A DNA stretch of 64,000 nucleotides, taken from positions 1,490,501 to 1,554,500 of the forward strand of contig OY727103.1 of assembly GCA_963402885.1 (NCBI GenBank), in the 5' to 3' direction. Position 1 is the first letter of the stretch; each line of letters opens with the position of its first letter. Both the position numbers and the translations under genes were made by a program. The notes under the pieces were generated by a model. The model did not search any database and was not told the DNA's origin. It saw only the letters and a list, made by a program, of their open reading frames with translations. This document shows positions 1 through 10,242 of the stretch, one piece after another. This DNA comes from Antedon bifida. Taxonomy: Eukaryota > Echinodermata > Crinoidea > Comatulida > Antedonidae.

Positions 1-121
1 AAAAGTATCCATACTATAAGCTCTCAATCAATTCTGTGCCCAAAAGGCTTTTCAATCGGGCAATGGAATTAATTTAAAAAGTATCTGTGTATTACTTTTT
101 CCGAATGTTTGTTTTATTCAG

Positions 122-2875
122 ATTTTCGTTTGATTTTTCAAACTGAAGGCCACGAAAGAGAAGGCATGCTAGAAAAATATATAAACGACGAATGGGGTGC
201 AATTTGCCCTTCAGGATGGGAGAAGCCAGAAGCAGACATAGCATGTAACCAGTTGTATGCATGCCCGGCACAGACTGCATTGCTGGAAGCTACATATGCC
301 GGTTTTAAAAAAGCATCGAGTGTACCAATAAAAGTACGCTACTACAGTTGTCATGGTAATGAGACTACGCTCGATGAATGCGAATTTGAGCTTGCGCAAG
401 ATGACGATAACACGTGTAAAGGTAACGATGAACGCAGAGCTGGTATAGAGTGTAGAAGTAAGTACGGTAACTCAATCACTTTATCAATCATACACAGTAC
501 CAGCTGAAATTATAGTTCTTCCAATACCAATTGAATATTGAGAAGCCGCATTACTGACCGACTACTAATGATAACAATAAAGAACTTACCCCATCAACTT
601 CACGAAATGCTTTACCGGCTTGCTTTTAAAATATCCACAAATAAACGGTTACAGTATTATAATCCACCACAATAAGACAATCTATGAATCGCAGGTCATT
701 TATAATTCCCAATATCAATCCATAATGGTTGTTTTTTCTACACAAAGGTCAATAAATTCCACATTTTCTATGTTCACTTTCCTACTAAAGCCGTTAAGCA
801 TCGAATGGCAAGTAGGCCTACCGCATTCCACGCGTGTAGGCACGTGTGAAACTCATTTACATATTACGTGGCTATTGATGTAAACATTTCTTTTTGTTTT
901 TGTAGCAAATTGTACGAGGCCAATAATGACAGAAAGTCTTCTGTTGGTTCCCGATAAACAGTATTACGCGCTCTCTGATAAAGTGAAAATATCTTGTGCG
1001 CCCGGGTACCGCCCTCAAGATGGCGGCAACAGCGAAGAGACGTGGACCTGTCAGACAACTTGCAGTTGGGAAGAAAAACCGTTACAATGTAAACGTACGT
1101 ACGTGCGCTGTGCATCTATTTGAAAGATGTGCGCGTGTGAGTCCATGTTTGTGCACGGTATGCGCTAGGGTGATGAACTGAGTGGGTTTGGTAGGGTGTG
1201 CATTTTGGAGATTTTGGGAATGATGTATGTGTGGTAGGAGAAAACATTACTTTTCACGAAAAGAGACTCACTGAAAGTCTGATAGAAATAGCACAATAAG
1301 CGCGTGCACATCGTGTTAAGCTTGGTTCTCACTTTGGATTCACGCGAATGAGTTGGCCAATCACAAGCAACACAATGATCCATCGTGTCGTGATTGGTCA
1401 AAGTTACTTGCGTTGCGCTTACGTCGTTGCGTTGCGTCCTAGTGGAAACCCAACTTTACACCATCACTTCTTCCTTTTCAACTTTAGCTGTGTGTGAACA
1501 GCAACCGCCCGAAGTTAACAACGCTACTTTTCGTCCGGAACAAGACTTTTATTTTGTTGGTACCAAGGTGGCATACAGTTGCCAAGAGAGGTTCCAGTTA
1601 GAAGGGCTAGCTGAGGTCACGTGTGGTGAAGACCGACAGTGGAGCGCAGTATTACTAGAATGTATAAGTAAGAATTTCTTTCTTTCTCACCTAGTTTGGT
1701 CATCGGTTATGTCGCAAATGAAAAAGTGGAAGACGGTAACATGCGATTAACGGATGACGTCAATAAAAAAGTGATGACGATGATGACGATAATGATAAAC
1801 TTTACTCATTTCATATATGTCTACATGATTTGTATTGAGTGTATTAATTGATTTTATTTTAAAATCATGTTTTACGTTGCTTTTCATTTTATAGGCAACA
1901 CAGAGTCTAAACATAAAAAAGTTGGAGCAGACGACAGTAAGTGTTATTTTTCTAAAGTATTTTTATGCGTTTTTTGCGATGAAATCTAACTTTTGATATT
2001 CATTTATGCATTTATTCATTTATGTACTGGTCAAATTATCAATTGTTTGTTTTCTTTGCAGCAATGGGCGTTTTACCAGCGGTCGTAGCGTCTATTGTCA
2101 TGGCAACTGCTTTAGCTGTGGCTATCGTATTCTTCATCGTTTTAGTCGTTCAACGGTAAGCATGATGCGCGTCAACTTATTGATGTCATCGATATTTACA
2201 ACAACAGAACTGTACATGTATACTTGTTTAAAAAATAAGAAATATGAAAATGAAATAATATGAAAACAAACAACGTGATATAATGTCATTAACGTGATCA
2301 TGTCACGATAAAAAAACAAGATAAAAAAAACTATTGATTACAATTTACTTTGTCAACAGGGCGAGAATATTTTTAGAATACGAAGATTCTATTGAAGGAA
2401 TGTCGCAGAAAGATGACCTTTCAGAAAAGTAAGAATCATTAAAAAATAAATTTATAACTAAAATAGTAATAGCGAAATGTCAGAGAAAATTTGACAAAAT
2501 TAAGAAACGAAGTCGGCACGCTCAATCGGCTACAGGAACCTTTAACCTTCTGTGTCTCCCCCTCCACACCCCGCTCCTCCACTTTCAGTGACACTTCGTG
2601 TATTTTTGTTCGCCGGAAACAATAGAAATAAATATAACTTTCAAAGAAATTCTAATTTTCTTCTCATGTTGTTGTAGACAGAGGAGTTCACGAAAGCACA
2701 TTTTTTCCAAATAGAGAGACTGGTGTAACATTAACAATTCAGTCATTGTCTGTTTGTCTTTATATTCAACAGTATGAGTGTAGACAATGATATATATGAG
2801 CTGGACATGGACGATATGACGTCACAGAATGAGGAGGAGAAGTTGGAGATGAAAGAAGTGAAACAAACGCAATAA
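122..2875 (+). CDS. SRCR-Sushi (CCP) single-pass membrane receptor, 3' part
   Basis: Partial gene; its 5' exons lie before the window. Exons: 122-457, 906-1094, 1488-1667, 1895-1936, 2062-2155, 2360-2428, 2773-2875, all with GT-AG borders and consistent phases. The first exon encodes a scavenger receptor cysteine-rich domain (WGAICPSGW, YYSCHGNETTLDECE, GIECR). The next two each encode one Sushi/CCP module with paired cysteines and the usual C-terminal W and C. A short charged linker (NTESKHKKVGADD) follows. Exon 5 encodes one hydrophobic membrane span (VVASIVMATALAVAIVFFIV). The last two exons encode a short acidic cytoplasmic tail ending KQTQ. Modules of this kind occur in cell-surface recognition proteins, so a role in immune or adhesion recognition is an inference. 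The tail has no clear ITAM or ITIM. The overall domain architecture upstream is unknown, so no orthologue is named. Confidence 0.85.
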
Positions 2876-3548
2876 ATAGAACGAATCCAGGATATAAATG
2901 TAATAACCTATTATCAACGTATACATGTAATATGGAAACGGATTTGAAATTCTGATGGCAAAGTTTACCATCAAATTGTATTTTTATTTAAGATAACATT
3001 TACCCAGAACAACGATATTTTTCATCAAAGTCCCACGGAAAAGATTCTTTCTCTCAATTACGAATTTTTATCAAGGATTTTTAAAAAACGGGTGATTTTA
3101 TATTTTAATTACATAAAAGGAAAATGTAAAAATAAAATGTGTAAACGTTGTGCAATACGACGCTTGTGATTGGTCAGATGATTTGCGTTGCGCATACGTC
3201 TTAAACGCGCATACGCGGAAACTGAAGTTTGTACAACGGACAAACACCACTGTCTGCATTCTGTATTATAGAATAATGTATTGATTTGTCTGTATTCATT
3301 TTTATGTGCAATTTTTATCTAAATATAGTATTCATTTCGTTTCATCAGTGTAGCATATAATGCACCTGAATTATTATTCAAGTTTTTAATAAAATAAATA
3401 AACTAATTCACTATTTGTATTCATTTGAAATCAATAGCCTTATGTCCTCATCATCCAAACATCACGTTTACCTAGACCCTCCATCAGCACCCCCATTATT
3501 CCAGTAACCCCTTTTTATTTTAAATGTTTCTCAATCTATTTAACCTTG
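2876..3548. other. 3' flank of the SRCR-Sushi gene
   Basis: AT-rich non-coding DNA. An AATAAA hexamer overlaps the stop codon region (about 2872), and more lie near 3131 and 3390, so the transcript 3' end is probably inside this stretch. Around 3155-3200 there is a short GC-richer patch resembling 1375-1430 (GATTGGTCA followed by TTGCGTTGCGC), a dispersed repeat fragment. I see no further coding signal. Confidence 0.5.
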
Positions 3549-3799
3549 ACAAATCGACGCTACTAAATTGTAGATTATACCTGATGCGCATGATCACAAA
3601 TCGACGCTACTAAATTGTAGATTATACCTGATGCGCATGATCACAAATCGACGCTACTAAATTGTAGATTATACCTGATGCGCATGATCACAAATCGACG
3701 CTACTAAATTGTAGATTATACCTGATGCGCATGATCACAAATCGACGCTACTAAATTGTAGATTAGACCTGATGCGCATGATCACAAATCGACGTTACT
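3549..3799. repeat. 47-bp tandem repeat, left block
   Basis: Five full units of 47 bp plus 16 bp of a sixth, nearly identical to one another. Each unit starts ACAAATCGACGCTACTAAAT and contains the palindrome ATGCGCAT. The block stops 16 bp into a unit, where the sequence becomes unrelated. The same array resumes at 4845 at the complementary point of the unit. Confidence 0.95.
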
Positions 3800-4047
3800 T
3801 AAGTATACGTACTCAACCAATCCAAGTTTTGAAATTTCAGACATTATTGTAAGAAACACAATAACACTTTTTAAAAAACTTGTTTGAAATTATTTATTAT
3901 AAAAAAGAGATATACTAGCCAGGCTCGGCGTCGGCATCTTTACACATTTCTATTATTTGTTCCCAATTTTCTGACATAACTTAGATGTTCTTAAAATTGA
4001 GGGCGCCAAACATAAAATTTACGATATCGAAAGGGAAGGAAAGCCAC

Positions 4048-4297
4048 AGAAAAAAAAATATGGTGTGCTCCCTTGCCTCTAGCACGGTAAGGCTCTCTCA
4101 CAGCCTTGGGGGTACCACACATCAGATGCTTTGATGTTATCGCCTCATAATGTGTGGTGGAAAGGGGGACGTTTAAATCTGTGAACCCCAAACACAGAAG
4201 CTCGCATAGCTTTAACTCTTTTCCACCGACCGGCATGGGGTTTGAACCCATGATAATCGTGTTCCACGACGCTCTACCGACTGAGCTATCCGGCCCT
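4048..4297 (-). mobile_element. tRNA-derived SINE-like element
   Basis: On the minus strand the unit opens with GCCGGATAGCTCAGTCGGTA, a typical A box, followed by the B-box-like GGGTTCAAACCCC. It continues about 180 nt beyond the tRNA-like head and ends in a run of T, a Pol III stop, at 4050-4058. The would-be acceptor stem is mismatched at several positions, so this is not a working tRNA. Head plus body plus T-run is the layout of a tRNA-derived SINE. Confidence 0.65.
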
Positions 4298-4435
4298 CTG
4301 GTTTAAATCAACGTTAAAACTAGATTCGTTTCCTCAAAATGACGTCATGGAAAGTTATGACGTAACGATTAGAATGACGTAATATGAAGCGCGTTTAAGA
4401 ATATACTATTGTAACCCTTCATTACTCGTGTACTT

Positions 4436-4519
4436 GTGGCATAACGGGTAGTGCTCTAGTAACTGTTTTAATTCTCTCAGTTCTACTAGCTGGGGTTCGA
4501 ATCCCTACGGATTTTTTTT
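4436..4519 (+). mobile_element. tRNA-like Pol III unit (SINE head or tRNA pseudogene)
   Basis: GTGGCATAACGGGTAGTG resembles an A box and GGGGTTCGAATCCC is a good B box. An intervening arm is longer than in most tRNAs, and an eight-base T run follows at 4512-4519. The acceptor ends do not pair well. Probably a tRNA pseudogene or the head of a SINE. Confidence 0.5.
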
Positions 4520-4844
4520 GATTTTTTTTTTATAAGAGAGATATTTAGAGATTCAAGTTAATTTAGGATAGGCAGGGGATAGTCCTGAAGACTTATATTC
4601 TTTCCAATTTCCGGGCACCTAGCAACTCTATTTTTTCAAAATTATTAGCTCCACCAAACCATGGTGGGCTGGTCCTGTAGAATTATAATTTCGTTTCATA
4701 TGTTAATGTATACGTGCAATTAGTTTCTTTTAACTATAACTCTTATCACCTTTTGTCAACAATAACGACTGTTTATGTTTATGCTGTTTTTGTTGGCAAT
4801 AAAGTATAATTTCCGGTCTTTACGTTGCGCGCTAATGGGAACTG

Positions 4845-5187
4845 AAATTGTAGATTATACCTGATGCGCATGATCACAAATCGACGCTACTAAATTGTAG
4901 ATTATACCTGATGCGCATGATCACAAATCGACGCTACTAAATTGTAGATTATACCTGATGCGCATGATCACAAATCGACGCTACTAAATTGTAGATTATA
5001 CCTGATGCGCATGATCACAAATCGACGCTACTAAATTGTAGATTACACCTGATGCGCATGATCACAAATCGACGCTACTAAATTGTAGATTATACCTGAT
5101 GCGCATGATCACAAATCGACGCTACCAAATTGTAGATTATACCTGATGCGCATGATCACAAATTGATGCTACTAAATTATAGATTCG
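4845..5187. repeat. 47-bp tandem repeat, right block
   Basis: Continues the array that stops at 3799: the remainder of one unit, six full units (starting at 4876, 4923, 4970, 5017, 5064 and 5111), then a decayed unit ending near 5187. The terminal unit carries several substitutions, as often happens at the edge of a tandem array. Confidence 0.95.
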
Positions 5188-5430
5188 AGGAATTTTATTT
5201 GTTATCTATGCCAATAACTGCTGCTCATTTTACTTAGTAAACCAAGACTTTTCTTTAAAAAATCTTGAAAATATCATATTAAAATAAGCAATGACCATAA
5301 TTGTTATAAAGTGTCACATTTTCGTTTAGTGATAAAAATGAACATTAAATACAGTTCCTAAATTAGGAACAGTAATCTTAATTCCATATCCAATCATAAA
5401 TACTATTTTAAAAATCTTCATAACAAAATG

Positions 5431-5800
5431 TTGGATTCGAACCTGTGACCTCTAACTTACAGGGTGAGTGCTATAACCACTGGACCACATACAATGGTAC
5501 GTGTAGTACATACGATGCTAAATAAATTACAGTTAATTAGCAGTAAAATCTACTAAGAATATAAGCACTTAAAGTAAATTAAAATAAGGTGTTCCAGTAG
5601 ATATACAAATGCTTAGTTGCCGCAACGATAGATACCAAGAAATGATCAAGTGCTCAGAGGTCTAATTGCTAACCCCCTTATCACATTTGAACCATGGCAA
5701 ATATACCATTGCTACACACTAATGCATGTATTCTACTGTTTAGCTTCATTATTGATTATGAGTATATCAGGTTTCTTTATAATCCAACGATGTTGTTCAA
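5431..5800 (-). mobile_element. tRNA-headed interspersed repeat, copy 1
   Basis: The minus strand reads GTGGTCCAGTGGTTATAGCA (A box) and later CACAGGTTCGAATCC (B box) at 5431-5492. The adjoining sequence on the + strand (ATACAATGGTAC, then AAATCTACTAA, AGCACTTAA, TTCCAGTAG, and an AACGATGTTG-type end) reappears in the same order at 31060-31545, so this is a dispersed element rather than a tRNA gene. Confidence 0.6.
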
Positions 5801-5875
5801 TTAAATAATACAAACATTATTATTATTCATTGAAGGTTCCAATTGTATAATTTAATTAAAATGATTAATAATTAA

Positions 5876-6698
5876 CTACATAAATAAAAAGTCATAAACA
5901 CTGCAGTCTATGTTCATTTCTTGTAACAACCTCACTAAATTTGCCTTGGTGGCGCCGTAACCGTTTTTCCGTCTCCAGGTGTACAAGATAGCAAAGTACT
6001 GGTCTTTAACCGAGTGCTGATGCTGTACCTGGCTCTGGTATAGCTCAGCCGACGTTAGGCCTAGCATACCAGCTATGATGTTGAAATCACCGCTGAGATG
6101 TGAAGCAACGCGGGCTAGGTCTCTTTCAGATACTCGTTCATTCGGAGAGGCTAACCGCCTTGAGGCATGGTCAACTTCTGGTTCGTACGCTGATGGCTCT
6201 TTCATGGATTCTGACATCATAACTAGAAGACACAAAAATATTGAAAATAAGATTGTACATTGTAGATCAATTGATCATCATTATTTTCACAATTCTTACT
6301 CTACTTTCAAAATTAATCAGATATAAATCCAAACTTTCAAAACTAAACCATGTACAATTTGGAGAAAGTGACTCACATTGATTTTCAGTGCACTGGACTG
6401 GTTGCTTAGGAACGCTGCTTACATTTCTAGAATCTATTAATAACACATCATACAAATGTGGATAAGTAATGCGTAGCGTTTCTAAAAATACGTAAAATGT
6501 CCGCTGATCTTGTCGTGGTAACGAGTCCAACAGGAATTCAGCACGCTCCTTCCTTGTTGCTTTCCCAATGATCTTCTGCATCTGGTCTGGAGTGAATATA
6601 AACTCCTGAATCAGGTAGTTGTTAATTTTTTCAACATCAAGATCATTCAAAATCAGTCCTCTATTTTTCTCCAGAATATATCTATGTTTTTCCTCCAT
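5876..6698 (-). CDS. CRADD: CRADD/RAIDD-like adaptor: CARD plus death domain
   Basis: Two exons: 6698-6377 and 6222-5876, joined in phase 1 by GTGAGT...CTTCTAG, giving 222 residues (vertebrate CRADD is about 200). Residues about 1-90 form a CARD (MEEKHRYILEKNRGLILNDL opening; helices with TPDQMQKIIGKATRKERAEF and FLETLRITYPHLYDVL). After a linker, residues about 135-222 form a death domain (DLARVASHLSGDFNIIAGML, YTWRRKNGYGATKANLVRLL). In vertebrates CRADD joins caspase-2 to PIDD through these two domains; the same role here is inferred from domain order and length. An acceptor (TATTATAG) lies about 33 bases before the ATG, so there is a non-coding 5' exon upstream; a short upstream ATG reading frame precedes the start. 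Confidence 0.87.
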
Positions 6699-6739
6699 GA
6701 TTTAATAACTTGTATTCATCATTGATTCCTATAATATAA

Positions 6740-7230
6740 AGCAATTTAAATAATGTTAGCCTTTATATGTAGGCCTTATCTATATGCTACCCAGCTGAAA
6801 GTTGATTTAGAGTAGTAAGTAGTAGCATAGGCCTAAAGGCCAATTTTAATACACAGACGAGAATTAACGGTAAGTGAAAAATGTAGCTTGTCTGACGCAG
6901 AAACTGTATCTATCCTTAGCGGAGGAACCGCCTTTCCGCTCCAGTGTAAATGGTCATAAGGAATAATAAAAATATATATAAGTTAAATTTACCACTAAAG
7001 CATGTTAATATCAACCTCTATCTACTCACACATTGAGTGATACTCCAGTTGGAGTTTATCAATTATTTAATCAAGATCAAGATCAAGATCAATAACATTA
7101 TCTTATCATAAAACCCTACTAGGCGATACCGGGCTCCTACCTGGTAATACCGGGACTACTGGGCGTAGATTACTAATTATAATAGCCTAGTAGGCCTAGG
7201 CTTATGTATGTCGTATTACCACGTCCTACT
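6740..7230. other. Upstream region of the CRADD-like gene
   Basis: No coding signal. Holds a short (GATCAA)n tract near 7075-7090 and repetitive CCTACTGGG/TACCGGG sequence at 7120-7230. The CRADD-like 5' exon and promoter are probably here or beyond the foldback element, but I cannot place them. Confidence 0.4.
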
Positions 7231-8183
7231 GGGTCCTCCTAAATACCAAGACCTACCAAGACCTACCAAGACCTACCAAGAACTACCAAGAACTACCAAG
7301 ACCTGTCAATTTAAAGTGTTAATTTAACGAAATATGATATATATAGACTTCTAATAGCATTTCCAACAATAAAACCTTAATTTTAGCGCGATATAGACAC
7401 CAAAAATGTTAAATAATCGACAAGCTTCGCGTTCGCGAAACGAACTGAGTTGATGCATACATTGCGTCACAAATGTCCGTATTGCGTCAACTAGTATGAC
7501 CTACCAAGAACTACCAAGACCTGTCAATTTAAAGTGTTATTTTAACGAAATATGATATATATAGACTTCTAATAGCATTTCCAACAATTAAACCTCAATT
7601 TCAGCGCGATATAGACACCAAAAATGTTACGAAAATGTTAAATAATCGACAAGTTTCGTGAAATGAACTGAGTTGTTGATGCATACATTGCGTCACAAAT
7701 GTCCGTATTGCGTCAACTAGTATGGCTCACTGACACTCGACGCAGTTCTCCTGTCATAGGCCAACTGGGTCGTAGGCCTACATTTAACATTTTTGGTGTC
7801 TATATCGCGTTACAATTGAGGTTTTATTGTTTGAAAAGCTATTAGAAGTCTATATATATTATATTTCGTTAAAATAACACTTTAAATTGACAGGTCTTGG
7901 TAGTTCTTGGTAGGTCATACTAGTTGACGCAATACGGACATTTGTGACGCAATGTATGCATCAACTCAGTTCGTTTCGCGAACGCGAAGCTTGTCGATTA
8001 TTTAACATTTTTGGTGTCTATATCGCGCTAAAATTAAGGTTTTATTGTTGGAAATGCTATTAGAAGTCTATATATATCATATTACGTTAAATTAACACTT
8101 TAAATTGACAGGTCTTGGTAGGTCTTGGTAGTTCTTGGTAGGTCTTGGTAGGTCTTGGTAGGTCTTGGTATTTAGGAGGACCC
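7231..8183. mobile_element. Foldback DNA transposon, non-autonomous, 9-bp target duplication
   Basis: A 953-bp palindromic element. Its ends are perfect inverted repeats starting GGGTCCTCCTAAATACCAAG and ending in the reverse complement. Directly outside both ends is the same 9-mer, CGTCCTACT (7222-7230 and 8184-8192), a clean target-site duplication. The termini consist of ACCAAGACCT-type decamers; inside, each arm repeats a module of roughly 200 bp (AATTTAAAGTGTT, GACTTCTAATAGCATTT, CGCGATATAGACACCAAAAA, TTGCGTCACAAATGTCCGTA). No transposase frame is present. A 9-bp duplication with long TIRs fits a Mutator-like foldback element; the superfamily is an inference. Confidence 0.88.
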
Positions 8184-8192
8184 CGTCCTACT

Positions 8193-9122
8193 AGGCTAGC
8201 CCTAGCCTACAGGCTACTAGGCATACAATAGGGCCTAGCTAGGTAGGCTAGCTAGTTAGGAGTTAGGAGTTAGGACTAGCTACAAAGGCCTAATGCATTT
8301 TCGTATATTTGAAATAACCATAATTACCTTGATAATTCTGCTTGTGCTTTAATGAAAATCAAGTTTATTGTTGTCGCACTTAACGACAAAGGTCCTTATT
8401 GGTGTGGCCATCTTGTTGTTGGAAAGTACCCATTGAAATGATTGCCAGAATGTGTTACTTACACTAGTATCGCGATAAAAATACAATAAATTATATATTA
8501 TTGTTTAAAAATGATTTTATGTAAAATATGTATTCATATTAAGATGGAAATATATATTTCAGAATTACTACTACTGTACTTATTTCCTTATTATTCCTAT
8601 TAATAACAAGATTTATAGTCAAGGTTTATAGTCTAAAGGTCAAGGTAAATCAAGGTAAATCAAGATGCATTAAATATAAGTAGCTTAGGGACTCTATGAT
8701 GAACGTGCTCGTGGATGATTTTATTAGAAGAGAGGCGCAGCTCTCATCTCATTTTTTTCAGTCTTGAAATATAAAAAATAAATACTGCATAAGGGTAATT
8801 TAAATAAGATAAATTGAGACATGTAAGTTGACAATGAAAATTAGTTATTTAGGTTATTCGAACATAGATTTATAATTGTTTTAACAACGAAAATTCAGAA
8901 ACGCAATTGGTATCACATCACAATTATAAATATATCACAATAAATTGTTTGTTGTTTTTTTTAATCAAAAAAGATGTATCATATTAAAATAAATTTATAA
9001 AAACAGAAACAAAAATCGATGAAATAATTATTAATTCTATTGATTCGGCAAGTTGAATAAATACTCTCAGGAGCAAGTAATAGGCAAATTAATTAGCAGC
9101 TGCTTTTAATCGATCAAAAAAG
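8193..9122. other. Intergenic, no gene seen
   Basis: AT-rich sequence with AGGCCTAG-type motifs near 8195-8290 and a GGTAAATCAA short duplication near 8645. No credible reading frame or RNA gene until the tRNA cluster. Confidence 0.4.
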
Positions 9123-9194
9123 GGGGTCATCCGGGAATTGAACCCGGGACCTCTCGCACCCTAAGCGAGAATCATGCCACTAGACCAACGACCC
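9123..9194 (-). tRNA. tRNA-Pro (AGG), copy 1
   Basis: A 72-nt cloverleaf on the minus strand. The acceptor GGGTCGT pairs with ATGACCC with one G-U pair. The D arm is GGTCTAGTGGCATGATT, the anticodon loop CTTAGGG carries anticodon AGG, and the T arm is CCCGGGTTCAATTCCCGG. A T6 Pol III terminator follows at once (9115-9120 on the + strand as A6). No intron, no CCA encoded. Confidence 0.96.
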
Positions 9195-9443
9195 ACACAT
9201 ATTAAATAAACAAACATAACAATTGTAGAAGAGTATTTGTTGTCGCAATTGTACAAGCGCAATTGAATTGGTCTTTTTTTAAACACAAGATGTGTTAATT
9301 AAAAATAAATACATTTATAATAACAGAAAAAAAAATCTATGAAATAATAATATTATTCTATTGATTCGGCAAGTTGAATAAATACTCCCAGGAGCAAGTA
9401 ATTGGCAAATTAATTAGCAGCTGCTTTTAATCGATCAAAAAAG

Positions 9444-9515
9444 GGGGTCATCCGGGAATTGAACCCGGGACCTCTCGCACCCTAAGCGAGAATCATGCCA
9501 CTAGACCAACGACCC
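9444..9515 (-). tRNA. tRNA-Pro (AGG), copy 2
   Basis: Identical in sequence to the copy at 9123-9194 and in the same orientation. Flanks are also shared (TTCTATTGATTCGGCAAGTT and AATTAGCAGCTGCTTTTAAT downstream), so the duplicated unit, about 321 bp here, is longer than the tRNA. A T-run terminator follows. Confidence 0.96.
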
Positions 9516-9807
9516 ACACATATAAAATAGTCAAACATAACAATTGTATAATAGCATTTTGTTGTGACAAGTGTACAAGCGCAATTGGTTAATAATGGTA
9601 TCGCAATACAATAAATATAAGTATAAGATAACAAATTAGGGGTTTTTAAGCAAAAAATGTGTCAATTAAAAATAAATAAACTTATAGAAACAGAAAAAAA
9701 AATCTATGAGATAATAATAGTATTCTATTGATTCGTCAAGTTGAATAAATACTCCCAGGAGCAAATAATTGACGGATTACCAGCTGCTTTTAATCGATAA
9801 AAAAAAG

Positions 9808-9879
9808 GGGGTCATCCGGGAATTGAACCCGGGACCTCTCGCACCCTAAGCGAGAATCATGCCACTAGACCAACGACCC
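9808..9879 (-). tRNA. tRNA-Pro (AGG), copy 3
   Basis: Identical to the other copies; spacing to copy 2 is 364 bp. Its flanks match copy 4 more closely than copies 1 and 2 (TTGACGGATTACCAGCTGCT, and the AGGGGTTTTTAAGCAAAAAA block), so copies 3 and 4 arose by a later duplication step. Confidence 0.96.
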
Positions 9880-10170
9880 ACACATATGAAATAGTCAAAC
9901 ATAACAATTGTATAATAGCATTTGTTGTGACAATTGTACAAGCGCAATTGGTTGATAATGGTATCACAATACTATAAGTATAAATATAAGATAACAAATT
10001 AGGGGTTTTTAAGCAAAAAATGTGTCAATTAAAAAAAAAAAAATTTATAGAAACAGAAAAAAAAAATCTATGAGATAATAATAGTATTCTATTGATTCGT
10101 CAAGTTGAATAAATTCTCCCAGGAGCAAATAATTGACGGATTACCAGCTGCTTTTAATCGACCAAAATAG

Positions 10171-10242
10171 GGGGTCATCCGGGAATTGAACCCGGGACCT
10201 CTCGCACCCTAAGCGAGAATCATGCCACTAGACCAACGACCC
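10171..10242 (-). tRNA. tRNA-Pro (AGG), copy 4
   Basis: Identical tRNA body and first in transcription direction; 363 bp from copy 3. The 3' terminator is weaker than in the others: after CCCC the minus strand reads TATTTTGG, a four-T stretch. Confidence 0.95.

Larger units (their letters stand above)
3800..4844. mobile_element. 1,045-bp insertion splitting the 47-bp array
   Basis: Sequence between the two satellite blocks. The left block ends after base 16 of the unit and the right block begins at base 17, so this segment entered one continuous array. It carries a SINE-like unit (4048-4297, minus) and a tRNA-like unit (4436-4519, plus). I see no clear terminal inverted repeats and no convincing target duplication beyond about 3 bp. 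It may be one composite element or several nested insertions. Confidence 0.7.

Noticed and set aside
4231-4297. A functional tRNA gene on the minus strand
   Set aside because: A and B boxes are fine, but the acceptor stem is mismatched at several positions and the anticodon stem cannot form with a 7-base loop; a SINE head explains it better.
3549-5187. A CRISPR-like array of 47-bp repeats
   Set aside because: Units are head-to-tail with no spacers, and the surrounding DNA is eukaryotic with introns.
7080-7095. Short (GATCAA)n tract as a regulatory repeat
   Set aside because: Only about three units and no context to support a role.
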